From positions 23,336-87,335 of the forward strand of contig NMRA01000214.1 of the NCBI GenBank assembly GCA_002633005.1: DNA of 64,000 nt. Reading direction: 5' to 3'. Below, piece after piece: positions 12,158-24,938 of the stretch. Source of the DNA: Phoronis australis (lineage: Eukaryota > Phoronida > Phoronidae). Each line of letters begins with the position of its first letter. Position 1 is the first letter of the stretch. Below the pieces are notes generated by a model, which saw only the letters and a list, made by a program, of their open reading frames with translations, did not search any database and was not told where the DNA came from. The position numbers were made by a program, and so were the translations under genes.

Positions 12158-15100
12158 CTGGTTATGATGAACATAAGTGCAGCAATTAAACTGTCTTGAT
12201 CTTGATAGCTCCTCAATTATACAATGCCAGATGTTGACATATTTATTATAACTGTGGGAGAATGCAGCCTCCAACTGCATCTAAATCTGGGGCAGATTGT
12301 CACCCATCTTTTTATTTTGAGGTGTTATATAATCTTTGCACATACGTGTTTATATTCTGTATCTGCGCTATTTTTCTCTCTCATGATATCTGACCTTTAA
12401 CTTCGTCTCCATGTTTTTGTGTCACTGGTAAACTAGCAGTTAGGGTATGGAAAATATTATTCTAATATCAAATTATTGGCTATTTTGAATCCACGTTTCT
12501 CCTCATCGTGTTTGCGTGTCTTCAATACGTGTGACCCAGGTTGTTTTTTCCTATTGGACATGAATCTGTTCTTTCTCTCTTCAACAGTTTGCTACCGCCC
12601 CGATTTTCGTCAACTCCAGTTTTCACTCTCAATTTCTCAACATATCCAACATTCTTCTTTTCCTTTTTAAACTTTATACCACAATATCAGCCTCGAATGG
12701 CCAATAAAACCATGTAATAACCCGTTTTGTTATCTCACGGCGTAAGATAACATTTTGGCGTGAAACCGAGGCCGGAGTTTTGGGCCGCCGACTGTACCAC
12801 TGCACCAATCAACAGCTGACGTCATCGAACTTGAAAATAGAATACTTAACTGGTCAAGTGCAACAATCACATGTTCAACAAAGGGCATTGTACCGATATT
12901 TATACGCTATGAAAAATAAAACGCATAATTTCCATAAAAAATAAATAACATTTTAATTCAGTGAAAATTTTCTCCCATTTTCTCTCACTTGTAAATCACC
13001 GATCTCCAATAGGCCTTTCTCGAAATTTATGCATGACTCACATTCCAATCCCAGAAGGAGGCTAGTACTAATAAGTCTACAGGAAGCTGTCTGTTTACAG
13101 TGAATCTCTACATAAACAATGGGGCTATTCGGAAAATCTACCATAACTAGAGGGCGTGCGTGTACTAGTGGTGATAGATTAGCAGCCTCGATTTCGCGAG
13201 CCCTTTAAATACATGGTGAAATGGCTTGCAGCCGTGCCAACTAAATCTGAGATTGCGTAAAAAGGGTGTTTCTATGAGAGGAAGTAAGCACGACCTCATA
13301 CAAAGGTAAGGTTTGTGATTATTTTAACGATTATTCCATGATTATTCTACCAATGCCTGTTAACTGAGGCGCTCGCCGATGTCGACTTCGCGGCAGTCAG
13401 TCGCCAGCCAGAGTCTGGTTAATCTTTGTATGTTGTGATATGTGATACGATACTTGACGTAGCAATCGGGGTTTTTTCGTACATCAAAGCATTATTATTG
13501 TTTGGAATGATTTCTAAAAGTTTATCAGTGACAGTTACATCAATCAATGCTGAGTATTTATGCTGTCAANAGTAATATCATTTCCTAGTAGCATTTTGAA
13601 CTTCTCCAAAGTAAAACCTCATAAATAATTTCTGGAATTTAAAGAAAATGACAAACTTTGAATGTTCTACAAACTCAGTCTCAAAAACCGAAACTTAATT
13701 CAAGGAGACTGCTTGAGTTGTCAGGTTGGAATGAAGACATGCAGTCATATAGATTTGCATATATTACAGAAGACTGCAGGTGACACACATACTCTCTCAA
13801 TTTCATGAAAAACCATTTCACAGTAAAAGAAGCGGTCATGCAATGATGCACACACTGGTGTAACCCCTGAGTTCCATAGTGTTTACGCACTAAAAACTGT
13901 TTTGAATCTGAAAAGTTCACGTCACTGCAACCACGTAGATATTTTCTTAGTACACGAATGTATGTATGTGAATAGTATGTAACCACTTTCTGTGTTGGAA
14001 CTTATACCGAGGTATATTAGCAGAGTTGGCAGACCTGGGTGTATTAATTATAGTCCCCTTGATGAACTATTCGTTTTTCTGCAGCTTTATACATGTATAA
14101 GGATTGCTGGAGGAAAATTTGTCAGAGCGTTTCAATTGCCCAGTAGGAACAGAAATTTGGAAAATATTGACCTGGGCAAATCTACAGCCAAACTCATTGG
14201 TTAATGGTGACAAACTCAAAATGTTCTTCACAGCCTTTGAAACCCTAGTTGGATACAGCTTCGTGAGGCTCAATGACATTTGTATCGTCACTGTAGACAG
14301 GCTCAATATCAGATGTAGCTGTACTAAAGTGACTGAATAGAACAAGGGGGCAGCGTGATGGCTGATAAAATATTTTAATTAATAAGATACTCAGTCATAA
14401 GTGTTCAAAACTGAAAATCACTCCATTTCAGAGAAAACAAGAAAAATGTAACAAATAGCCAGTTTGGGAATACATGTGGAGAGTCATTAGGCATATCAAG
14501 GACAATTAATCACTTGTGTATACATTTCAATTTCCTTGAACAATACTGGATCAGTAAATAAATTGTGAACAGCTGCATGTTTTTAGCAATCTTCAGAGGC
14601 CCTATTGCGAATGAATGATACCATTCATATGGTGTTGCAACAAATGACAAGACTTATCCAGTGTAATATTACTGTGTCAATTTATTTTTATCAGCATATT
14701 ATAATGGCTCATATTATAATGGCTCATAACAGCTGACTACTCCTCTTGATGGCCATGTTAGTTTTCAACTACATGTAGAATAACTTTCACTGGAGTACGT
14801 GTAGCCTTTGGACAAATAATTCTTGCCAGATGACTATGAAGACTTTTTACAAAAATCTTGTATGATTGGAACAAGTGTATGGTCACGATCAGCCAGCTCA
14901 GAGGAGGCTGCATGATTGTGAGCAAGATGGCAGCATTAGCCTCGCTTTGGATTACCTCTTATTACTCGTGAGGTAATATTAAGGAAGGTCTATTTGAATG
15001 CGGGTATCGTGTCGTCATGATCCTTTGACTAGAGCATTATAGTCAGTTACCAGTGGTAACCTACGATATTTTCCCGGTCGAAGCTTAGCGTGATAAAATG

Positions 15101-15344
15101 TGTACTAAGCTATAATAGTTGCTAATCCATAACTTTTAGATTCCCTTTATTTCTAGTTTGTTTAAATTTCCCATTAGTTTTTAGTAAAAGCATTATTTGA
15201 CAAAAATAGTTCGGCGTTTCTTAAAAGGTCACGACCTCCGACCCTGGGCCTCTGACATAGAAAGTAGTTACAAACCCGGGGTGAGTCGAGAAAGGTAGAT
15301 CGATTCATTGCAATGTTTCTCGTTCAGTATGTCGTATAAATAGA

Positions 15345-15440
15345 TTATAGCATGTTCTCAGTCGTTATCCAAAATCCACTCGGGGCCTAGAATACAGGGA
15401 TAACGACTTCGCCATGTAAAAATCGATATATGCGCTACAT
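15345..15440 (-). mobile_element. Fragment of LTR-retroelement end and leader
   Basis: In reverse complement this segment matches the sequence at about 41,025-41,095 next to the BEL/Pao element: an LTR-like end in TTACA followed by TGGCGAAGTCGTTATCC, which has the form of a tRNA primer-binding site. The match continues into downstream leader sequence. It is therefore a truncated second copy of a related element, not a solo LTR. Confidence 0.45.
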
Positions 15441-16594
15441 ACTTTTTCTTCATTTTTGCTATGGGTAGATTTTAACACACCTTTACAGTTAAATGTATTA
15501 AATAGCATTTGCATATATTTCTGTGCTGTTATATATCAGCGCCCTGATATGGACTGGTACAAGTACAGTGTATGAATTCACAATGTGCGTAATTGGTCAT
15601 GTCACGTGTGCAATTGTTTGAAAATCTTTCCCATACAGTTAACTTCGCTACTACCGAAGTTTCGATCAAACTATGGTTAACCGCGAAGTTAAGCGTTAGA
15701 GTTTTCGTGATCTTCGAAGTTTAAGTTCAGCGAAGTTATCGCAAGGCGGCGTTAATATGACCTTGGCCTTGCTGTTTTGTCACTGGTCGCCAACAAAATG
15801 GCAAGGCCCTTTCCCTCTCCCTTAACGGAAACAAGAACATCAACTTCACAAGACAGCCAACGGTTGGCACGTTGGAAAGATGACGATATTCTAGAAAATG
15901 ACATATGAAAGAATTGTCTCTTAAGTAGGCTAACAGCTGATCCAAACAAAAGCGGTACGGCGTGGCGGGAATTCATTTTGCGCACACTTAACGTTAGTTG
16001 TTTTTTACTGTGGATAAATAGAAACATAATGCTTATAGTACCAAAATAACAATCATTAGAACAAACTATTAACAATTAATAATCAGTCACCGCCGCTGAG
16101 GGCAAATTGCACAAGCAGTGACACCTTCCGATAACTGCGATGGCATCAAAGTTAAGTGTACTCATTGTAGCGAAGCGTCGACGCTTTGCTTTTAAACCCA
16201 CCTTTTTACTTCGGAGTTAAGGGACCGGTCAGAATTTATGGGAGGGGGGAACCGAAGAAAACACAAGAAGACTATTCAAAGTTTCGAACGTTACTTAATG
16301 GGGGGCGTATACATTTTGCAGAATATGAGTGGGCACCTTCAATAATTAAGTAAATATTTTTGGGTGAAAATTAAAAAGTTATGACAAACCAATTGCGATT
16401 CTTGCAACTTTTGGAAGCAACCGGAAATGCATAACCTATTGGCAAAATATAACAATTTGAATATTTTAAATGTTTTAATGCCGGTTTTCAAAGTATATTT
16501 TTAGTCCACTTAACTTTTTCTTAAACTCTTTAGAAACTTCATTAAAAGCCTTGCCAAATCATCAGCTTTTGTCCAAATTTCCAGCTGACATTCA

Positions 16595-16707
16595 TTACTT
16601 GTATATATATATATCACTACTGTCACCCTGATCACTGTCTTTCCGCTCACTGTCTTCCCGCTCACTGTCTTCCTGATTTCTGTCTTCGTAACTCGACACT
16701 ACAACAC
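16595..16707 (-). CDS. Putative last exon of an unidentified nested gene
   Basis: The acceptor AAATCAG at 16,708 gives a phase-1 entry that fits the phase-1 donor of the exon at 16,785-17,010 across a short 77-bp intron. The exon ends at a stop and encodes an acidic Ser-rich tail with a repeated EDSER motif. The repeat is visible in the DNA as tandem copies of about 15 bp. I do not recognise the protein. Confidence 0.4.
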
Positions 16708-16784
16708 CTGATTTAAAAAAGTTACTTTTTTCAGTTGTCCACTTGTCATCTTTGGTTTCTTCATCTTTGTACCAGCTCACTTAC

Positions 16785-17010
16785 TTGCTTCTTTCCCCTC
16801 CTCTAACTTCTCAACTATAAGCTTGATATTTTCGGCCAACTCTTCGTTGAATGCGTTCGTGATTAACATGCGGCGAAGTGGTCCCATGTCATAACGTGCA
16901 TTGAACATGGCTGCATTTGTTGATGGGTCTGAAGATAAAATTGATAAGTCCGTACGCGAGAGAACAGTAGATGCAACGGAATCATACGACTCGAACACCG
17001 CACCACTTTG
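16785..17010 (-). CDS. Putative exon of an unidentified nested gene
   Basis: A 226-bp segment that enters in phase 0 after TATTTAAG and leaves in phase 1 at an excellent CAA|GTAAGT donor. The product is mixed, with a helix-like stretch containing RRMLITNAFNEELAENI near the end. Compatible phases with the exons on both sides are the main support. No family was recognised. Confidence 0.42.
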
Positions 17011-17878
17011 CTTAAATATGGCACAAAATATTGTGTTGCATCTACTCACTAGCCTGATCTCAAATCTACATGTGCGGCTTTTTTCCTTTTATTTCATTTC
17101 TTCCGCATAGCTTATCTTTCTTCTCATTTCCTTGTTTCATCCATACACCAAACTTTCAGTACAATTTATTCAACTCAGCTTTAACTTTTTTGAGGTCTGC
17201 CATCATATGGTTATAAGACTTCAACTACTACACTATGTGCATTTTCACGTGGGTTCCCTGAAACAACGTGGTTCATTTTGTTTCTATAATTTGCATCTGG
17301 GTCCCAATTTTTAAATTTGCTTTTCCACATCTTGTTCTAGTCACCTCTTCCCTTGAACAATCGTCATCTGTGGTGTCGACTGGCGCAGTCTGAAGGGGTT
17401 TGTAATTTGAAAGAATATTTTTATAATTTGTTTATATACACACATGAACGAGTTATCACCCAGTTGATGCCATTTTCTTTCTTAAAGACAGATATTCCTT
17501 TCACTGGCCCAGAACTTGACGATAAGACTGACATTCTTAAGTGATACTCGAACAACTACAAGAGGTCACCTGCTAAGACGAAGCTGCCCCAAATTTTGAT
17601 TTTTTTTTCTGAAAAAGTGCCCATTTCAAGAAAATGGACACTGTTTTGAGAGGGCGCTCTTTTGGAAATCCCTGGTAGAGCATAAATTGATTTATTTTAA
17701 TCAGAGCTGTACCAGTAAAATATGTTAAGAAAGGCAAAATTGTCTCAGGGCTGTTTCAGTGAAATGGTATGAGACAGGATGGAATGCACTTTTTTGATAC
17801 CCGCTACCCTTAATTTCGATTTAATTTTTGAAGACTGGCCACTGACTTTTTTATTAATTTGCTGTCCACCCCTCTTAC

Positions 17879-18025
17879 GTTTTTACTGGAAGAGCCATCA
17901 TCAAGTATTAGTCTCTTTATTTTTGTTCCAGATGCTAACCAAAGTTCCTTGCAAGCGCCCACTTTGTTGATTACCTCATTAACCACTTTTGCAATATCAC
18001 CCATCATCTTCCACTGGACAGTTCT
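17879..18025 (-). CDS. Putative exon of an unidentified nested gene
   Basis: A 147-bp, phase 0-0 exon between TTCAGCAG and C|GTAAGAGG. It encodes 49 residues, including WKMMGDIAKVVNEVINKVG and a Lys-rich stretch, which loosely resembles Myb/SANT-like or MADF-like DNA-binding helices. That resemblance is weak. It joins in frame to the exon at 16,785-17,010. Confidence 0.4.
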
Positions 18026-19978
18026 CTGCTGAATATATACAGTATGTAGTACTGCTTGAATGCCAATGGAGCCATAAACTCTTGCGTATGCCAATACAGT
18101 CTCTCTAAATCTCGTCGTAAAACTTCAATCTCTCCCTGTGGGCATTAGGGAAAAGCAATTTCTTGATATTCCCCGGCACTGTAAATAGAAAAAAATCGAA
18201 ATATTAATTTTGGAGGCTTATGTTTGTAGATTTTTAACTCAGTAATGGGCATTAAAATGAATTTTCCGGGTTGTGACGAGTTAACTTTAAAATGGAAGTA
18301 TTTTCTAGTAGTACATCATTCTATGATCCCACATTTCACTTGTTCTGGGGTAATACAAATACTTATAATTTGCAACTCAAACTTCCTAAAATTATGTCAA
18401 GAGGACAAGGGCTTAGTTCAACAAATTTGATTTTAGCTCAGCTTGGGTAAATTCTCAAGCTTCTCAAATGTAATTCATAAAGGGTAAGACCACCAAACAA
18501 GACAGTCAGCAATATTATGATCATAGTTAAAACAAAATGATGTGTTTTAAAAAATCACACACGAAGTTTAAACTTATTTATTCTTTTAGAAATTTGTGAC
18601 ATTATAGACTAATGTTTCGTGACTGAACGCATGGAGAAATTCCTTTTTTCGTACATAATCACAAGATGGAAGTTTCATACAAAAAATGTCAAATTCAACT
18701 AAAGCAGGTTAAGAAAGAAAAAACAAAAACTTAAAAAACGTTGATCAATTACAGCAAACTATAACCCCTACATTCAAAAGTAAGGAAAATCCCCATCCAT
18801 GATGTCACACATTTTTAAGTGATTTAAATTTTAAATAATTGGGTCATTTTCTTTTCACTAAGAATAGTTTCTACATGTATATCATCACTCTTGACCACTC
18901 TAGAGCATATTTAGTTTTGGTGTTATTTTTCTTTAATAGATCGGTTTCTATTCAAAGTCATAATAATGAATATCATTTAGTTTTAAAAGCAACAATATTG
19001 CCCAAATATTACTGTACCACCAAATTAACTTAATACAATTGCTATACCACGTGCAATGGGTTACATGAGCATGTATGCTTACATTCATCTGTTGGACATA
19101 AGTAGATGGTGAATCAAATACTAGCTATCGATGCACAATTAATAGTGACAATATTCATAAGCGCAGCAGGAAAGGTAGAGTGATGGAAAGCACCGTGCGT
19201 TTAGAAAATAGTGAAGCACCACAAAACCCACTCAAGTAGAAATTAATTATAGTTTTAAGAGGTAAAACAGAAAGTGCCCAAATTTTCATTTTTAAACTGT
19301 CCAGCATTAGTCCAGTAAAAAAAGTCCATTATCAAGCAAGAAAGTACATTTAAATGATTACAGAGTGCAAAACTTAAATATATTAAGAGGCACACACAGG
19401 AACACGTATTTCAGCTCGAAAACTGGTTTAACACTGCTATATTTGAAGCTTACCATGGTGTTCGAATATCATCATCTGAAGTCCCTGACATATAAAGTGA
19501 GGTCTTCATGTTCTACCAAAATGTAAAACAAATTGATTGAGCACTTCCGGTTAGTGGAAGCCAGACGACGTCACGCACATCAAGAATAAAAATTCTTAAC
19601 ATAACACGAGGCCATCTTGTGGTTCTGGTCACACTACTCTCCTTGATTTGACATACGAACCAATGCTTTAAAGCTAAATGTCTTTTAACAATTTTATACC
19701 TCGTTACCATGTGTTCTTTAATGAGGTTTTAATGCAACTGGCCCATGTTTACAATTATCTGCATTTAAATGACAAGCAGTTCTTACAGCGTATCATTGAA
19801 GAGTTGTAAATTAAGATCTAGGTGATAATGATATATGGAATTGGATCTACTACAATTGGCAATTCATTTTGTCTTAAAGCTTCTGAGGATATATAAAACC
19901 TCGGTAATTAATCAGACAAAAATACTTACATTTTTCTGTTTTAGATTGGTCTTGCTGCTCTGTAGCCTGTCACATTCT

Positions 19979-20155
19979 TCACAAGGGAGGATCACTTAAA
20001 AAGCTTTTCATTGCCTTCACTGACATTTTTAAACGGATTAAATGACCAGGAAGCATCTGAATCATCTCTGCAAGTTTTTTGATATCATCTTCTTCTAACA
20101 TTGACATCATCTCTACATCGTCATAACCTACGTTTTTCATTCTCTCTGCGTTCAT
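19979..20155 (-). CDS. Short ORF with a SAM-like helix pattern
   Basis: A 58-codon frame from ATG to TGA. The sequence has an acidic L-E-E-D-D-I-K-K-L turn followed by GHLIRLKMSVKAM, which resembles the end of SAM domains (L-x-x-L-t-e-x-D-L, then G-H-R-x-x-I-x-x-A-I). The frame continues upstream past one in-frame TGA to another Met-led stretch, so this is either a decayed copy or an exon whose acceptor is the TTTAG just before the ATG. A possible phase-0 donor after the codons RLKMS would fit the exon at 17,879-18,025, but it would cut the last helix. Confidence 0.35.
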   Translation of the reverse strand: MNAERMKNVGYDDVEMMSMLEEDDIKKLAEMIQMLPGHLIRLKMSVKAMKSFLSDPPL

Positions 20156-21833
20156 ATCTAAATTAATTCAGTCAAAGTCTGGCAATTCATTTATCAAGGA
20201 AGCAGTCATTGTCTTGTCTTGGTATGTAACTCTCTGCGTTATTTAAACCACAGAACCATCATACGACGTAGTCAGTTAATGAATAATTGTCAAATAAAGT
20301 GAGCAATTGTCAGTCAACCGTTGGCAGTTTTATCAGGTAAATTATGTGCACACTCCTGCCATTTTGACAACACAGCGCCCTCTCAAGGAATACTAATTAC
20401 CCAAATAGTATTTATTTAACAGCAAAGAAGCACTGTTCTATTTTCGTGGGATAAATTTATCCCAAAATTATTTGTCACGTAAAATTCTACTATTTTAAGT
20501 ATTGTTTCACAAATAAAAGACTTATTTAAAAAGGATCACTAACAGTAAAATATAACTTGACTCCTCATTACATGGTAGAGGGCGCTTTTGGAACATTGGC
20601 TGCCTCCATGAAGAGCCGTCACTCATCAATGATTTAATCAAAGGAAAGACTATATTTATAGAAGATTGTAATTTTTCTAAAGCTGTGCGAGATCATTATA
20701 GTATCAGGATAAAACAGAAGTCAGAACTTCATCAGCTGTCCTTGAGCTTAAAAAATATTTTTCCACTGCGTTAGCTTTAGAAAAAAATAAAACTCATTTT
20801 TTCCAATTTGGCGTTTTAATCAACCCAAGAAACGCGTTCGCAGATAACAAGTTGACTTTAACCAAACCTCGTTGTATCACCTACTAATGCCTTATTGGCG
20901 CCAATCTTGAAAGATAAAAGCAGGAATAAACTAAAAACTCAATACTGTCTAGGTTAAAGATTGGATATCACAGTTCTTGCTTAGTGGTTTTTCCTCACAT
21001 TTGCCGTTTAATTCACTGAAACCGTAGGTCACGCTTACCGGTTAACAAATTTGAACGCAGTTTTCAAAATTTCTCAACCATTTTGTAGGATTGTCGACGG
21101 TTACAGAGTATTATTTAAGAGAATTGGATGGGAAAGTCGTTTTTAACATCTGTTGCAGGCCGAAACCGTGATTGTTATCCTTTTGAGGGGTTGCCTTACA
21201 GACAACATGAGAGCCAGCGTCTGTGGGTGTTTGGAATACAATGAATGCACGCGGATTTTGAGTCATCTACAGCATATGCCGAGGGGAATTATAGACCCTA
21301 TTCACGCCGAAAGGAGGCGCGTTGCAAAACGAGGCTCGCTGCGATAGCTCTGGTGGCTTATCCGCGTTGTTGTACACCGCGTTGCTCGAACCGCAAGAAA
21401 AAATACGGACACTAAACTGCCTGTTTTACAATCCCTAAGGACGTTGGGATTCGGAAGCGCTGGGTCCTTGCCATACGCCGCGGCGAAGAAAAATATGTCC
21501 GTGTAAAATTTATAACTGTTTTCGAATCATAATTTGTATCATCTCGGATGCCGCCATAGCAACGAGGACTGGAGAATCTTCGGCCAGCCAGGCTGTGTTT
21601 TCATGACTATGGGTTGAAGAGCGATGGATTTTTCTTTTCAAAAAGGACAGAGCCCTCAATACCTCAGTTTTGGAGCCAAATATCGGCCCTATTCCCCTCT
21701 CAAAAATATTGAAAAATCACGCGAAATTCCCGGCCCCACGAGGCCTAAAAATTCCCTTAATGATTGAAAATTTCTCTCCAACGGTTCAAATCACCTGTGA
21801 CTACAGAGGTGACAATTTGAAAAAGTACAAAAT

Positions 21834-22085
21834 CATAGGCGGATTTAAGGGGGGCCGGGCAAAACGTGAAGCGGGAGGACTAAAGTGAGTTCGAGCTAGG
21901 ACCGGTAGCGGCCGAGGGGAGAAAACACGTTCCGTTTTTTTATTAGTCCAACGACAGATTTCCTGAGCAGAAGGTATACATCCTATGCACCCGTAACTTC
22001 CGGGCCGCCTGCGTGCATACAATTGCGCTTTGCCGCTCCTCCGAGGATGTCGGCCCCCCTTCATGGTATCCTAGATCAGCCACTG
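21834..22085. mobile_element. Small non-autonomous inserted element
   Basis: It begins ATAGGCGGATTTAAGGGG and ends with a segment whose reverse complement begins close to GGCTGATCTAGGATACC. The same start and end sequences bound a larger insertion at 47,119-47,483, so this is a dispersed family with short terminal inverted repeats. No coding capacity is evident. Confidence 0.45.
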
Positions 22086-23745
22086 AAAATGCTACTTGAT
22101 ACAGAGCTATGATAGCTTGCAACAGGGTGGGGTGCTATTGATCATGATCGGGAGGTCAGTAGATTTTCCACTGACCCGTCACCCGGCGAAACTTTCCCCT
22201 CTCAGAAGGCCGCACAGGCACCTTTCCCCTGGAATATGAACGAGACCTTTGAAGAAACATGATAACTATGCTTGTTCCAGGGGGGATCAGGACTTTGAGT
22301 TGGAGGGCCAAGTCAGAGTATTAGCCAGAATTTAGGCCGTCAGACATTCGCGCTCCTGAACTGCCAAATGGAATCTGGGAGAATTTTAGGGGAGGGCATG
22401 GCCCCCTTGGCTCCCCTCTAAATCTGCCACTGTGTTCTGTCCAGTTAACTGAAATTGAGCTCTAAAACGAGGTCATGCTTTGGACGAAAGAATTGGTCGT
22501 ATTAATTTTAAAATTCAACTTGGTCGAGATTGATATTTGAGAAATATAACACATGAATTAGACGTAATTATTAAAACCAAGAAAGCAGAATAGATGGTCA
22601 TATAATTTTTATTTTCAATTGCGAGCCTGGCTTTTTATCGTAATCAAAATATATATTTAATAACATCAAGTATTATTTCAGATCAATGACAAATCGACTA
22701 TTAGTCCCGGTAGTGCCTACCTCACCAAGACCTATGCTTGAAGCTAATAGGCCTATACTCTTGACCAAAAAATTAAACCAGATGTGACTAATTACACATT
22801 ACAGCAACATGCTTTGAGCCACCACTGTCGCATATATCTTCAACTCGTCAACAATACGACCAGATGACCTGGTTCGTGTAGAAAGCATTTTTATCAAGAA
22901 TTTGTTAGAAGAAACGTAACCCTGCATTCATCATGATACCTAATCCGTAACACTGCGATTGCTACAATTTGGTCGTGTATATTTTCATGTTTCGAACCTA
23001 GTTTTCCGGAAAAAATATAGCCTTTCGTCAGAAAACTCTTTGGTGCATTGACTTGTTCATTAACTGTATTTTTCTACGTCTCTGTGGTTAATTATTGACA
23101 CATTTTTTAAGATTTAATGTTCAGGTTGGACTCCAAAGACCGGCCATTTAACTCACGCCATGTAAATTCCCGCTTTGTTTATCGCAGTCAGCCTCGCTTT
23201 GGATTTTAATGTCCGCTGCGTGAATTGGGTCTATAAGATCGGCGCAAAGGCTGCAAGTAATATAAAGAGGGCCTCTGCGAGCTACTAGTTCACGAAGAGA
23301 CTGTGACGATTTTGACTTGATGTGCCAGCATGTCGGTTCATTACGTACCCTTGTCTTCAAGACATACTCTTCGATTGCAATTGCAAAGAAATGTAACCAC
23401 AGTAATACTTCACTGAAAACTAGTTACCAAAAAAGATAATTGCCAGAATGCAGCAGTTTTTAGCATTAAGCATATTTGTGTTGTTGAACGTAAAGTACCG
23501 CGATCACTGTAGAGGTGATGCACAAACCTATAACGAGTGATGCCAGTGTTCGAATCCTGGAGGCAAAAATCTTCCAGTTTTTCAAAAACATTACCTGCAT
23601 GTACACTGAAAAGTTACATGCATGCACATGCGTGGAAAAAACATCAATTGCGCTGAAAATGAATGCTCTGTTCTTACGGGTATGATCATTCCTTTACGAA
23701 AAACACGTGAGAGTGCCTGAGTAATAAAATACTTAAACATTTTAC

Positions 23746-24081
23746 CTAGTACGTCCATGACAACGGAAGAGCTGGCAGACAAATAATCCGACTTCTTATT
23801 TGACGCCTTACACCTGATGCGGACGCCATGCTGCTTGCTAGTGATGAAAAGAGATACCTCGGACGCATAGATCCCTCTACCAACTTTCACAGGTCCTTCA
23901 TCAGGCAGGAGGGATTCCTGCCTTGAACTCGGCATGTATATGTGGAAAGTTATGAAGACCCCTTCTTTACAAAAGTCGGTAACGCACTTCAAGTCCACGG
24001 TCGAATCTTGCGTCACTACGATAGCATTGTTTGGTCCCCAACGACCGCCAGTCTGAGTGATTGTCACCCTAGTAGGTCCAA
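23746..24081 (-). CDS. Ig-like domain exon
   Basis: A 336-bp, phase 1-1 exon following TTGTAG and ending G|GTAAAA. The junction codon with the preceding exon is GTT, so the join reads L-V-G-P. Conserved Cys are in VDLKC and VRIRCKASN. An extra Cys occurs six residues after the first (CVTDFC), which could form an additional disulfide or pair with another domain. No Trp follows the first Cys. Confidence 0.75.
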
Positions 24082-24611
24082 CTACAACAGTCCCAACGCA
24101 AAGCAATTTTTATACTTTCGTGTTAGCACATCGCAAACGGACGCTTACAAAGAAATACAGCAGGAGCCAGGCCGGAAACAAACCGCTTGCATCTAGCTGT
24201 CACACTTATAAACATGATTCACGGGTTCGATACTAAAATTCTTGACCGATTTGAACTGCCAAACACTGCTTCCGAGTCATAAAAACGATGTACACACACC
24301 CAAAGCACAGTGCATTCATTCTCTTACAAACAAGGTTACCAGATTCCCCGTCTGTTTAGGATTTCCCAAGAGCCTGATCACTACACATCGTATTTAAAAG
24401 TTCTGTGAGTATTCCCTGGGCCCAAAGAAACTAATAAAATTGCCAAACCACAGTAATCATGGGTCAGTATACGTAGACCGACTTAAAGCCTGTACAGGAA
24501 ATTATTACTTGCGCTTCTTGTCCCATTATCAGCTATTCATTTCATTAGAACAAGTACAGTGGTAGTATCGTAGTCAACGTGTCCCTGCAATAAATTCAAT
24601 AGCAATTTTAC

Positions 24612-24938
24612 CAAGTACAACTAAGCTGAACTTTATCCGTTGAGCCTTTCTCGGACGCCTGCCATTTTGAGCCACACAGGTTATGGACGATCCGTCGTAG
24701 TCTGACGTTACGTTCACCGCAAAGATCCCTCTGTACGAAAGATTGGCTACAGGCCAGATTCGCGGTTGTTTGTGCCACGAGATTGATCCCCTTTTGAACA
24801 CATACACTATGCGCACCGCTGGTGACACGTCATCGGTGATACACTGTATGACGAAAAGTGTTCCAGTTGGGACGGCACACGTTGACGATGAACATTTGTG
24901 CACGCCAGAGAAAGCCCACCGCAGTGAGTTTGGTCCAT
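24612..24938 (-). CDS. Ig-like domain exon with extra cysteine pair
   Basis: A 327-bp, phase 1-1 exon after a long T-rich tract ending GTTGCAG; the donor is G|GTAAAA. It begins D-G-P-N-S-L. Conserved Cys lie in FVIQC and SSITCVAQN; two further Cys (HKCSSSTC) lie in the N-terminal strand region and could form a local disulfide. The usual Trp is missing. One N-glycosylation sequon (NLS) and another (NVT) are present. Confidence 0.75.

Larger units (their letters stand above)
12158..23745. other. 11.6-kb intron with a nested gene fragment and repeats
   Basis: The largest intron of the receptor. It holds the unidentified minus-strand exons at 16.6-18.0 kb, a SAM-like ORF at 20.0-20.2 kb, a retroelement leader fragment near 15.35 kb, a small inserted element at 21.8-22.1 kb and a pair of inverted repetitive segments near 21.3 and 23.2 kb. 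An isolated N is at 13,570. The rest shows no gene. Confidence 0.55.

Noticed and set aside
23455-23575. Possible tRNA (GTTCGAATCC near 23,529)
   Set aside because: The flanking bases do not form a five-pair T stem, and I could not place an acceptor stem, D arm or anticodon arm.
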